A DNA stretch of 28,107 bases from JBMTVN01 sp046047235 (GTDB lineage Bacteria > Verrucomicrobiota > Verrucomicrobiia > Limisphaerales > JAHDYP01). The notes under the pieces are model-generated. The model was not told where the DNA came from and made no database searches. It saw only the letters and a list, made by a program, of their open reading frames with translations. This document shows positions 16,749 through 24,756 of the stretch, piece by piece. The position numbers were made by a program, and so were the translations under genes. The stretch is from assembly GCA_046047235.1 (NCBI GenBank), contig JBJOII010000047.1:1-28107 (forward strand), read 5' to 3'. The stretch's first letter is position 1, and each line of letters opens with the position of its first letter.

Positions 16749-18023
16749 ATGAATGTGAGTGAAGTTGTTCGCTATCGTTTGCGGGCGGGATCCGGCTTGG
16801 GGTTTCGTGGTTCCGCTGCGGGCTTCGGCACGGGTGGTGGGACTTGGAGGGTGGTGGTGGTGATCTTGTGGTTGGCTTTTTGCAGTGGCCCGGGTGCGGC
16901 GGGTGGGCTGTGGGACATGGCGGAATTATCCGAAGTGCCGGAGTGGAGTCGGTGGGAGAGGCCTCAGGCTGAGGGAGTGCAGGCCATTACATTTGCGGGT
17001 TTACCTTTTCAGGGGAGGTCGACCCGGGTGTTTGCGTGGTTAGGGGTTCCGGAGGTGGCAGCGGGGGAGAAGGTGCCTGCGATGGTGTTGGTTCATGGGG
17101 GTGGCGGGACGGCGTTTGAGGAGTGGGTGCGACTTTGGGTCGGGCGGGGTTATGCGGCGATTGCGATGGACACCTGCGGGCAATTACCGGTGGGGAACTA
17201 CGGGCAGTGGGTGCGGGATGCGCAGGGTGGCCCGGCGGGTTGGGGCGGGTTTGATCAGGTGGGGTGGGCTCGCGAGGATCAATGGACCTATCATGCTGTG
17301 GCGGATGTGATTCGGGCACATTCGCTGATCCGGTCTTTGCCTGAGGTTGATGCCGCGCGCACGGGAGTGACGGGTATTTCGTGGGGGGGCTATTTGACCT
17401 GCATTGTTGCCGGGGTGGATTCGCGATTCAAATTGGCGGTGCCGGTGTATGGGTGCGGGTTTTATCGGGACACCGTATTCGCGGGGAACCTCGATCAACT
17501 TACTGCGCAGGAGGCTGATCGATGGATGGCGTGGTGGGATCCGAGTGTGTATTTGGCGGGTGCTAGGATGCCCATGCTTTGGGTGACGGGGAGTAACGAT
17601 TTCGCCTACACACTCAGCGCACTGCAGGCCTCGTATCGAGTAGCGTCGGGGCCGAGATCACTATGCATTCGGTTGCGGATGCCCCATGGTCACGGGGGGG
17701 CGGGGGAGAATCCTGAGGAGATTCGTGTGTTTGCGGATAGCATTTTGAAGAAGGGAAAGCCGTTGGTGAAAATTGAGGGTTCGGGTCGTGAGGGGCAGCA
17801 TGTCTGGGCGGAGTTTTCCGGGGACGTCTCCGTTACCAGGGCTGAGCTGAATATTACGCGCGAGGAGGGTCGATGGCAGGATCGCAAGTGGGAAGCGATT
17901 GCGGCGGAGTCATCGGAGGGTCGTATTTCCGCACGGTTGCCGGAGGATGTCCGGGTGTATTATTTCAATCTGTTTGACGAGCGTGGCTGCGTGGTGAGCA
18001 CAGAGCATCAGGTCGTGCGCTGA
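16749..18023 (+). CDS. Secreted alpha/beta hydrolase (acetylxylan-esterase/dienelactone-hydrolase-like)
   Basis: Predicted exported esterase of 424 residues from ATG 16749, which has GAGGAG six bases upstream; ATG 16743 and an open frame back to 16635 are alternatives but overlap vapC. A long polar N-region precedes the hydrophobic stretch WRVVVVILWLAFCSGPGAAG (about 33-52), a plausible signal peptide. The alpha/beta-hydrolase core shows the oxyanion-hole loop HGGGG (116-120), the nucleophile elbow GISWGG with Ser211, an acid in TGSNDFAY, and the catalytic His in MPHGHGG. A C-terminal beta-rich part (about 330-424) follows. The fold resembles acetylxylan esterases and prolyl-oligopeptidase-like hydrolases of polysaccharide degraders. 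Substrate unknown. Its short distance from vapC is probably incidental. Confidence 0.82.
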   Translation: MNVSEVVRYRLRAGSGLGFRGSAAGFGTGGGTWRVVVVILWLAFCSGPGAAGGLWDMAELSEVPEWSRWERPQAEGVQAITFAGLPFQGRSTRVFAWLGVPEVAAGEKVPAMVLVHGGGGTAFEEWVRLWVGRGYAAIAMDTCGQLPVGNYGQWVRDAQGGPAGWGGFDQVGWAREDQWTYHAVADVIRAHSLIRSLPEVDAARTGVTGISWGGYLTCIVAGVDSRFKLAVPVYGCGFYRDTVFAGNLDQLTAQEADRWMAWWDPSVYLAGARMPMLWVTGSNDFAYTLSALQASYRVASGPRSLCIRLRMPHGHGGAGENPEEIRVFADSILKKGKPLVKIEGSGREGQHVWAEFSGDVSVTRAELNITREEGRWQDRKWEAIAAESSEGRISARLPEDVRVYYFNLFDERGCVVSTEHQVVR

Positions 18024-18130
18024 GTGGGGGGCATTTGAGGCACTGTATGGCAGGAACGCAGTGATTGCGGAAGAGGATTGGTGGCGTGTGGACCTCGCAG
18101 TGGTGCTGGTGGGCGGGTGGGATGTTGCAG

Positions 18131-18240
18131 GTCGGAGATGGGATATGGGAGATGGGAAATCGCGGGTGGGCTGAGGGTCTGGGGAGTCCTGCTAGATGGT
18201 TATTCGTGTGAATTTGTGTCCATTCGTGGTTCGGGATTGC
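18131..18240. repeat. Repeat fragments between the hydrolase and pcp genes
   Basis: The 236-base gap between these convergent genes contains a short TATGGGA/GATGGGA heptamer stretch (about 18134-18165) and a minus-orientation fragment of the CGAATGGACGC family (TTTGTGTCCATTCGTGG, about 18213-18229). Nothing else is recognised there. Confidence 0.65.
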
Positions 18241-18259
18241 GATGGGGTCTGCGGGCGGA

Positions 18260-18898
18260 TCAGGAGATGGTGCCTTCGGTGGTGCGTAGGTCCTGGTGGT
18301 TGCGGATGGAGGTTTCGATGGCGAGGGAGATTCCGGTGGTGAGTTGGTCGAGAGTGAGTCCGTTGAGGTGGTGGGGTTCCGAGCGGAGTGGGGGGATATG
18401 GATGAAGCCGGCGCGGGCTTTGCTGGAGTGGGTGGTTAGTTCGTGCATGAGGCCATAGAAGACGTGGTTGCAGACGAACGTGCCGGCGGAGTAGGAGATG
18501 CTGGCGGGGAGTTGGCGGCTTCGGAGGGCGGCGACTATGGCTTTTATGGGGAGCGTGGACCAGTAGCCCGCGGGGCCGTCCGGGACTACGGGGTGGCTGA
18601 TGGGTTGGTATCCGGCGTTGTCGGGGATGCGGGCGTCTTCTTCGTTGATGGCGATGCGTTCGGGTGTGATATCGGCACGGTTTTCGGCCAGGCCGAGGCA
18701 GATTACGAGTGAGGGTTGGAATTGGTGCAGGAGGGATTTGAGTTGGTGGAGGGATTTCCCGAATTCGCAGGCAAGGGTTGATCCGACGATGCGGTGGCCT
18801 TCGATGGTGTGGTTGTTGAGGTGATTTGCGACGAGTTCGGAGGGGTTCGAGGCATGACCGCCGAACGGTTCGAATGCGGTGAGGAGGACAGTTTTCAT
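18260..18898 (-). CDS. pcp: Pyroglutamyl-peptidase I
   Basis: Cytoplasmic cysteine peptidase (family C15) that removes N-terminal pyroglutamate (5-oxoproline) from peptides. 212 residues, the usual length. The triad is present at almost canonical numbering: Glu80 in ITPERIAIN, Cys143 in SAGTFVCNHVFY and His167 in GFIHIPPLR (Glu81/Cys144/His168 in well-studied enzymes). The N-terminal LLTAFEPFGGHASNPS is the family signature. The start ATG 18898 overlaps the stop of the upstream DUF979 gene by one base (TGATG), so it is the last gene of a three-gene operon with two membrane proteins. This suggests that the peptidase works on imported pyroglutamyl peptides or that the operon handles released 5-oxoproline. 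Confidence 0.95.
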   Translation of the reverse strand: MKTVLLTAFEPFGGHASNPSELVANHLNNHTIEGHRIVGSTLACEFGKSLHQLKSLLHQFQPSLVICLGLAENRADITPERIAINEEDARIPDNAGYQPISHPVVPDGPAGYWSTLPIKAIVAALRSRQLPASISYSAGTFVCNHVFYGLMHELTTHSSKARAGFIHIPPLRSEPHHLNGLTLDQLTTGISLAIETSIRNHQDLRTTEGTIS

Positions 18899-19860
18899 CA
18901 GAAGCGATAGACGAGGGTGTAGAGCAGAAGGATGTTGGCGGCGAGGATGGTGAGTCCCATGGGGGTCTGGGCCTTGATGACGGCATGTGGGTCGCGCAGC
19001 TCCAGCAGCATGGCCGGCACGATATTGAAGTTGGCGGCCATGGGGGTCATGAGGGTGCCGCAGTAGCCGGAGAGCATTCCAATGGCGGCCATGATGGCGG
19101 GGTTGCCACCGTGTTGTTGCACGATGATGGGGAGTCCGATTCCGAGAGTGATGACCGGGAAGGCGGCGAAGGCGTTACCGAGGCAGATGGTAAACAGGGC
19201 CATGCTGGCGCAGTAGACCACCGCAGCAACGAAGGGGAGGTGTGTGGGGAGAACCGTGGCGACCAAATCGGCGATGATGGTTCCGAGTCCGGCCTGGGCG
19301 AATATACCGCCGAGAGCGGCGAGCAGTTGGGGGAGGAGCAGGGCCCAACCGATGAGGTGGAGGAGGCGGGCTCCTTCGCGAAGGGGTGTGAGCGGTTGGG
19401 CGCGAGTGATGCGAACTGCCAATGCCAGGGCGAGGAGGCAACCCAGGCCCAGAGCGGCGAGAGTGGTGTGTTTGGTATCCAGCAGGTGTATGGGGCCGAG
19501 TGGGAGCCTGGCGAGGACCAGGGTCCCGATGACCGCGGTGGTGGGAATAAGCAGAGCGGGTAGAAAGATGCGATTGCCCAGGGTTGCTGCGGCGGCTGCT
19601 CTTTGGTCCGGCCGGGGCGTGGCTGCTCGTGGGGCACTGAGGTGTCGGGTCGCAGCCAGAATAGCGAGGCCACAAATCGTCCAGCCCACGACCCAGGGCG
19701 GGATGAGTTTTCCGAAAATATAGATTATGGCGAGCACGCCCCAGAACAGGGAGGTGCCGAGGCGGTGTCGGTGGGATTTGTCACGGCCACTGCACGCGGC
19801 GACGAACAGCAGGAAGAGTCCCGCGATGACATACAGCATATTCAGGGAGAGGAGGGTCAT
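18898..19860 (-). CDS. DUF979 family membrane protein (putative permease subunit)
   Basis: 320-residue polytopic inner-membrane protein from ATG 19860; this start overlaps the DUF969 stop by four bases (ATGA). The frame is open further upstream to 19941 but that part lies inside the DUF969 gene. About nine or ten hydrophobic segments are visible, for example NMLYVIAGLFLLFVAAC at the N-terminus and GLTILAANILLLYTLVYRF at the very end. The conserved-looking loop GNAFAAFPVITLGIGLPIIV and GMLSGYCGTLMTPMAANFN resemble substrate-pathway segments of ion-transporter-superfamily permeases. DUF979 and DUF969 proteins are regularly encoded together and next to pcp, which suggests a two-part pyroglutamate or pyroglutamyl-peptide transporter. 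That function is an inference, not shown by this sequence. Confidence 0.88.
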   Translation of the reverse strand: MTLLSLNMLYVIAGLFLLFVAACSGRDKSHRHRLGTSLFWGVLAIIYIFGKLIPPWVVGWTICGLAILAATRHLSAPRAATPRPDQRAAAAATLGNRIFLPALLIPTTAVIGTLVLARLPLGPIHLLDTKHTTLAALGLGCLLALALAVRITRAQPLTPLREGARLLHLIGWALLLPQLLAALGGIFAQAGLGTIIADLVATVLPTHLPFVAAVVYCASMALFTICLGNAFAAFPVITLGIGLPIIVQQHGGNPAIMAAIGMLSGYCGTLMTPMAANFNIVPAMLLELRDPHAVIKAQTPMGLTILAANILLLYTLVYRF

Positions 19861-20558
19861 GCTTCCAACCCCGGTTTCTGCTGGTCTGCGTTGTTGGATG
19901 TCATTTGGGCGAGGCGACGATCCAAGACGCGGGCGCGCCATGCCATCACCACTGCGGCGACCAGCGCGGTGGGGATGCCCCAGAGGGCCAGGGCCCAGAC
20001 GCTGACCTCTACATCCTGTGCATCTAGGAAGCCTTTCATCAGTAGGACTGCCCCGACGGCGATGAAAATATCTTCGCCGAAGAAGTTGCCGATGTTTTCG
20101 GCTGCGGCGGCGTGTGCCCGGATGGATTCCGTGGCTGCTTCGGGCAAGTCGCCGTGTTTGGAGTGAGCGGCGCCTTCGGCCATGGGAGCAACGATGGGTC
20201 GCACGGCTCCGGCGTGGCCCCCGATGTTCACGCCGAGCGCGATACTGATCTGGCGGATGAGACAGTAGAAGAGGAGGACGCGGCCGGCGGTGGCGTTATG
20301 GATGCGGCGGATCAGGGTTTCGGCGCGTTCTCGCAGTCCGTGGCTTTCCAACAGACCGATGACTGGCACGATCAGGACGACCGGCAGGGTCATGTAGCGG
20401 TTGTCGACGAACAGCTTTCCCAGTTGTTCCATGACCTGGTTGAGCGACATGCCTGAGAGCATTCCTGTTACGATGCCGGAAGTGATGACCACGAGCAGCG
20501 CATTGGCCCGGAGAGCAAACCCGACCACGATGATGAGCAGACCAAGCAGAGTGATCAT
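19857..20558 (-). CDS. DUF969 family membrane protein (putative permease subunit)
   Basis: 233-residue inner-membrane protein and first gene of the DUF969-DUF979-pcp operon. Hydrophobic segments include about 2-35 (LLGLLIIVVGFALRANALLVVITSGIVTGML), 57-69, 95-115, 160-180 and 190-210. The loop LGVNIGGHAGAVRPIVAPMAEGAA followed by the EDIFIAVGAVLLMKGF region is highly characteristic of the family. Residues 211-233 form a polar tail. It probably forms one half of a permease with DUF979. Upstream, a 6-bp inverted repeat GGCTCA/TGAGCC (20568-20604) lies just before the start codon and could be an operator. The promoter must sit between this and repeat region C (from 20690); no strong -35/-10 pair was found. 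Confidence 0.88.
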   Translation of the reverse strand: MITLLGLLIIVVGFALRANALLVVITSGIVTGMLSGMSLNQVMEQLGKLFVDNRYMTLPVVLIVPVIGLLESHGLRERAETLIRRIHNATAGRVLLFYCLIRQISIALGVNIGGHAGAVRPIVAPMAEGAAHSKHGDLPEAATESIRAHAAAAENIGNFFGEDIFIAVGAVLLMKGFLDAQDVEVSVWALALWGIPTALVAAVVMAWRARVLDRRLAQMTSNNADQQKPGLEA

Positions 20559-20689
20559 GGTGTGAGTGGCTCAGTGCTGGATAAAGTACAGGCCACCGTG
20601 AGCCAAATCAGTCGGAGAGGCAGGGATCTTGTGAGATTTGAGTGCAAGGGGGAGATGGTGTAGGAGGATGAGCCGAGCGCAAGCTTCAT

Positions 20690-21165
20690 TCGGGACCGCG
20701 AATGGACACGAATGGATGCGAGGGGGATGTTTTTGACCGCGAATGGACGCGAATGGACGCGAATAGGGTATTGAGACCGCGAATGGACGCCAGTGGACGC
20801 GAATAGCACTGGGTAGGTGCGGGGGGGCTTGGCCCTGAAACACCCAAACGACGAAGCGCCGTCCGGTGGGGCGTGGGGTTGATGACTGCTGGATCCTGAC
20901 TCCTGACTCCCGATTCCTGTTCTTGACCGCGAATGGACGCCAATGGACGCGAAGGGGATGCTTTTGACCGCGAATGGACACGAATGGACGTGAATAGCAC
21001 TGGGTGGGTGCGGGTGGGCTTGGCCCTGAAACACCCAAACAACGAAGCGCCGTCCGGTGGGGCGTGGGGTTGATGACTCCCGACTCCCGACTCCCGACTC
21101 CTGTTCTTTACCGCCAATGGACGCCAATGGACGCCAATGGACGCGAATGGATGCGAAGGGGAGGG
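20690..21165 (+). repeat. Composite intergenic repeat region C (core copies 2 and 3)
   Basis: Two successive composite modules. CGAATGGACGC units (about 20698, 20740, 20778, 20930 onwards, 20970) lead into core copy 2 (20811-20866) and core copy 3 (21002-21057), 191 bases apart. Each core is followed by a GACTCCY heptamer array: five degenerate units at 20884-20918 and four at 21075-21102. GTTCTT and a new ACCG-CGAATGG unit then follow. The region lies between the divergent DUF969 and sulfatase genes. At 21166-21367 there is no gene; only a GAGCTGGGAGCTAG fragment of another repeat (about 21185) is noted. Confidence 0.85.
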
Positions 21166-21367
21166 GCGGTTCTGGTGGGATGCGCGAGCTGGGAGCTAGT
21201 CGCTGGCAGTGAGAGGGGGAGGAGGTGAAGGCGTGCTGTTTTTCCCGGGCGATGCAGCACAGGCAGCCTTACGGGGTTGGCGGGCATGGTGAGTGGGAAA
21301 AGGCGAGACTAGGGAAGGGTGGTGTCGGTAGGATGGAGGCGAACACCATCGATTGGAGAACAGACGT

Positions 21368-22780
21368 ATGCGAGTAGTGTTGGCGATTGTATCCTGTTTG
21401 TTGGGCTTGGGTATGGCGGGGGCGGCGGAGAGGCCCAACATTGTTTTCATTTTGGCCGACGATCTGGGTTACACGGACTTGGGTTGTTATGGGAGCGGGT
21501 ATTACGAGACGCCTCATATCGACCGGTTGGCGCATCAGGGGATGCGCTTTACAAGCGGCTATACCTGCAGTCCGAACTGTCAGCCGACCCGTGCGGCGTT
21601 GATGAGCGGGCAGTATAACCCGCGGACGGGCATTTATACTGTGGGGAGCATCGAGCGGTTTAATTGGAGGAGCCGGCCGCTGCGGCCGGTGGACAATGTG
21701 ACCCGGCTGGCACCGGAGAAAGTCACCTTTGCCGAGGTGTTGAAGTCGGCCGGTTATGCTACGGCTTTGTTTGGTAAATGGCACTTGGGGGATGACCCCG
21801 AGCATCATCCATTGAAGCAGGGATTTGATGAGGCCATTACATCGGCAGGGCAGCATTTCAACTTCGAGACTATTCCGGAGACGGAATATCCCGATGGAGA
21901 GTATCTGGCGGATTTTCTGACCGGCAAGGCGGTGGAGTTTATACGACGGCAAAAGGGTGGTCCGTTCCTGTTGTGCCTGCATCATTTTGCAGTGCACACG
22001 CCATTGGAGGCCAAGGCGGATCTCATCAAGCGATTTGAGTCCAAGCCGCCGGTGGGAGGGCACAATAATCCGGTGTATGCGGCGATGATTGCGAGCGTGG
22101 ACGAGAGTGTAGGGCGTGTGATGTCTGTCTTGGATGAGTTGAAGTTAGCGGAGAGCACCCTGGTGATTTTTACGAGCGACAATGGCGGCGTGGGTGGCAA
22201 GGAGCGGGAGGGGATTCGGGGGAAGGATATTACCGACAACGCGCCACTGCGTGGTGGGAAGGGGATGCTTTACGAGGGAGGCGTGCGGGTGCCGTATGTG
22301 TTTCGTTGGCCGGGTCACATTCAGGCCGGCACGCAGAGTCAGCTGCCTATTAACAGTGTGGATTTGTATCCGACCTTACTTGAGGTGGCGGGGGTGGATC
22401 GTCCGGTGGATTACCTCTTAGATGGGAATAGTTACCTTGGGGAGCTTCGGGGGAGGGGTTTGGAGGCTGAGGGGCGTCCGCCATTGTTCTGGCATTTTCC
22501 CGGGTATCTTGGTGCCGGGGGTAACACGTGGCGGACCACGCCAGTGGGGACCGTGCGTCTGGGGGACTGGAAGCTGATGGAGTTTTTTGAGGACGGTCGA
22601 CTGGAGCTGTACAACCTTCGGGCGGATATCGGGGAGAAGCAGGACGTTGCGACCGAAGAGCAGCAGGTGGTTGCAGACTTACACAGTCGACTTAGGGCTT
22701 GGCGTGAGGAGGTTGGGGCGGCGATGCCGACACCCAATCCCGATCCCGTTCCGGCAGGCAGGAAGAACGATGCAGAGTGA
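21368..22780 (+). CDS. Secreted sulfatase (CxPTR active site)
   Basis: Formylglycine-dependent sulfatase, 470 residues from ATG 21368; GGAGAACAGACGT just upstream gives a Shine-Dalgarno with about nine bases spacing. Signal peptide MRVVLAIVSCLLGLGMAGAAE is followed by RPNIVFILADD with metal ligands Asp31-Asp32. The formylglycine precursor is Cys71 in SPNCQPTRAALMSGQY. The second metal site is canonical (TSDNGGVGG), and GKWHLGDD carries the conserved Lys and His. The C-terminal subdomain (about 370-460) has the family-typical LYNLRADIGEKQDV segment. It probably acts in the periplasm on sulfated glycans and needs a formylglycine-generating enzyme encoded elsewhere. Its stop overlaps the next sulfatase start by three or four bases (GTGA), forming a coupled pair. 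Confidence 0.93.
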   Translation: MRVVLAIVSCLLGLGMAGAAERPNIVFILADDLGYTDLGCYGSGYYETPHIDRLAHQGMRFTSGYTCSPNCQPTRAALMSGQYNPRTGIYTVGSIERFNWRSRPLRPVDNVTRLAPEKVTFAEVLKSAGYATALFGKWHLGDDPEHHPLKQGFDEAITSAGQHFNFETIPETEYPDGEYLADFLTGKAVEFIRRQKGGPFLLCLHHFAVHTPLEAKADLIKRFESKPPVGGHNNPVYAAMIASVDESVGRVMSVLDELKLAESTLVIFTSDNGGVGGKEREGIRGKDITDNAPLRGGKGMLYEGGVRVPYVFRWPGHIQAGTQSQLPINSVDLYPTLLEVAGVDRPVDYLLDGNSYLGELRGRGLEAEGRPPLFWHFPGYLGAGGNTWRTTPVGTVRLGDWKLMEFFEDGRLELYNLRADIGEKQDVATEEQQVVADLHSRLRAWREEVGAAMPTPNPDPVPAGRKNDAE

Positions 22781-24318
22781 TTCCAATGCATTCATTTATG
22801 AGCACTCGAATAATGGCTGTGGTTGGGCTGATGGTTGTCGATCTGTTGTGTGCGGCGGACAGGCCCAACGTGCTGTTTATCGCTGTGGATGATCTACGTC
22901 CGGAGCTGGGGTGTTACGGTAAGGAATACATTCACAGTCCGAATATTGATCGTGTGGCGAGGTCAGGGATGGTCTTCGATCGCGCCTATTGTCAGCAGGC
23001 GGTGTGTTCGCCATCGCGTTCGAGCATCATGACGGGGGTGCGTCCTGACACGACGAGGGTTTGGGATTTGGTGGCTCATTTTCGTGAAGCGCTGCCCGAG
23101 GTAGTGACCTTGGGTCAGCATTTCAAGAACAACGGCTATTTTGTGCGGGGGATGGGGAAGATTTACCATGGCAAGCTCGATGACCCTCCTACGTGGTCGG
23201 TGCCCTGGGGCACGCCAAAGGCGGTGAAGTATGCGTTGGCGGAAAACGTCCGGCTTGATCAACGGCAGTATCAGGGTGAACCGGATGAGGATTTGGCGGG
23301 GGATGGGGAGGGCTCAGGGCGAAGTGACACCGCTACGCGTCGGAAAGCGCGGAAGGCGTCGGTCAAGAACATTCGCGGTCCGGCTTTCGAATGTGCTGAT
23401 GTGCCGGACAATACGTATCAGGATGGCAAGGTGGCGGACCTTGCGATTGAAGCCTTGCGGGAGCTGCGCGGGAAGGCGGACCCGTTCTTTTTGGCGGTCG
23501 GTTTCATTAAGCCGCATTTGCCGTTCGTGGCCCCGAAGCGTTACTGGGATCTGTATGCGCCTGAGGACATTCAACTGGCGTCCAACCCGTTTGGTCCGAA
23601 GGGCGCGCCGGACTACGCGATTCTCCCGGGGGGTGAGTTGCGGAATTATGACGGTATACCGTCGGGGTCGATTCCCGATGAGCTGGCCCGTCAGCTCAAG
23701 CATGGTTACTACGCTGCGATCAGCTACATGGATGCGCAGTTGGGTCGAGTTGTTGATGAGTTGGACCGTCTGGGGCTCAGGGAGAATACCATCATCATCA
23801 TCTGGGGGGACCACGGCTGGAAGCTTGGGGAACATGATGCCTGGTGCAAGCACAGCAACTCCGAGAACGACACAAACGCTCCGTTGATTGTGTCGTCCCC
23901 CGGCATGAGTGCCGTGGGGCAGCATACTCAGGCCTTGGTTGAATTCGTGGATATTTACCCGACGCTGTCCGAGCTCGCGGGACTTGCGCTACCGGGCCAC
24001 TTGGAGGGGTTGAGCTTTCGGCCGCTGCTGGATGACCCGAATCAACCATGGAAAGAAGCTGCATTCAGTCAGTATCCCCGTTCGAATCAAGGTGGTTTGA
24101 TGGGCTATTCCATGCGCACGGATCGTTATCGATTTACAAGTTGGGTGGATCGGAAGGACCCGGACAGGGTGTGCGCCACGGAGCTTTATGATCATCAGGT
24201 TGATCCGCAGGAGAACCGGAACATTGCGGGGCTTCCGGGTAACGAGGAGTTGGTCAGGGAGCTGCGTGCCAAGCTCAGTAAGGGTTGGGTGGCGATGAAC
24301 CCTGGCGGTGCTCCGTGA
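22777..24318 (+). CDS. Secreted iduronate-2-sulfatase-like sulfatase
   Basis: 513-residue sulfatase from GTG 22777, which overlaps the previous stop; ATG codons at 22786 and 22798 are alternative starts giving a more compact signal peptide (core MAVVGLMVVDLLCAA). RPNVLFIAVDDLRPELGCYG holds Asp38-Asp39. The catalytic Cys77 lies in AVCSPSRSSIMTGVRPDTTR, the classical C-x-P-S-R. DHGWKLGEHDAWCKHSN is a hallmark of the iduronate-2-sulfatase group, as are the late LYDHQVDPQENRN and GLSFRPLLDDP segments. A hydrophilic Gly/Arg-rich insertion occupies about residues 172-200. The predicted activity is removal of a 2-O-sulfate or a similar group from uronic-acid-containing polysaccharides; the exact substrate is not determinable. 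The composite repeat region begins about 25 bases after the stop. Confidence 0.92.
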   Translation: MIPMHSFMSTRIMAVVGLMVVDLLCAADRPNVLFIAVDDLRPELGCYGKEYIHSPNIDRVARSGMVFDRAYCQQAVCSPSRSSIMTGVRPDTTRVWDLVAHFREALPEVVTLGQHFKNNGYFVRGMGKIYHGKLDDPPTWSVPWGTPKAVKYALAENVRLDQRQYQGEPDEDLAGDGEGSGRSDTATRRKARKASVKNIRGPAFECADVPDNTYQDGKVADLAIEALRELRGKADPFFLAVGFIKPHLPFVAPKRYWDLYAPEDIQLASNPFGPKGAPDYAILPGGELRNYDGIPSGSIPDELARQLKHGYYAAISYMDAQLGRVVDELDRLGLRENTIIIIWGDHGWKLGEHDAWCKHSNSENDTNAPLIVSSPGMSAVGQHTQALVEFVDIYPTLSELAGLALPGHLEGLSFRPLLDDPNQPWKEAAFSQYPRSNQGGLMGYSMRTDRYRFTSWVDRKDPDRVCATELYDHQVDPQENRNIAGLPGNEELVRELRAKLSKGWVAMNPGGAP

Positions 24319-24342
24319 TTGGAAGCGCGATAGCCTATTCGC

Positions 24343-24730
24343 GACCGCGAATGGACGCGAAGGACGCGAAGGGGATGTTCTTAACCGCGAATGGACGCCA
24401 ATGGGCGCGAATAGCACGGGGTGGGTGCGGGTGGGCTTGGCCCTGAAACACCCAAACAATGAAGCGCCGTCCGGGGGGAGCGAGGGGTCGATGACTCCTG
24501 ACTCCTGACTCCTGACTCCCGACTCCTGTTCTTAACCGCGAATGGACGCCAATGGGCGCGAATAGCACGGGGTGGGTGCGGGTGGGCTTGGCGCTGAAAC
24601 ACCCAAAGAATGAAGAGCCGTCCGGTGGGAGCGAGGGGTCGATGACTCCCGACTCCTGACTCCTGACTCCCAACTCCTGTTCTTTACCGCGAATGGACGC
24701 CAATGGGCGCGAATAGCGTTGGGTAGGGGT
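24343..24730 (+). repeat. Composite intergenic repeat region D (core copies 4 and 5)
   Basis: Two tandem composite modules in the gap between the sulfatase and the acetolactate decarboxylase gene. CGAATGGACGC units at about 24348, 24388, 24539 and 24690 flank core copies 4 (24419-24474) and 5 (24570-24625), 151 bases apart. GACTCCY heptamer arrays of five units follow each (24493-24527 and 24644-24678). Copy 5 carries GAAGAGCC where the others have GAAGCGCC. All copies share the + orientation of regions A and C. Confidence 0.87.
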
Positions 24731-24756
24731 ATTTTATCTCGCTTCGGGTTCATTGG

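Noticed and set aside
18985..20166. Plus-strand frames of 159-192 residues opposite DUF979/DUF969
   Set aside because: Hydrophilic low-complexity text antisense to well-defined membrane proteins; not coding.
20555..21127. Minus-strand frames of up to 190 residues in repeat region C
   Set aside because: They consist of the translated composite repeat (GCFRAKPTRTHPVLF and RPFAV text recurring); no independent gene evidence.
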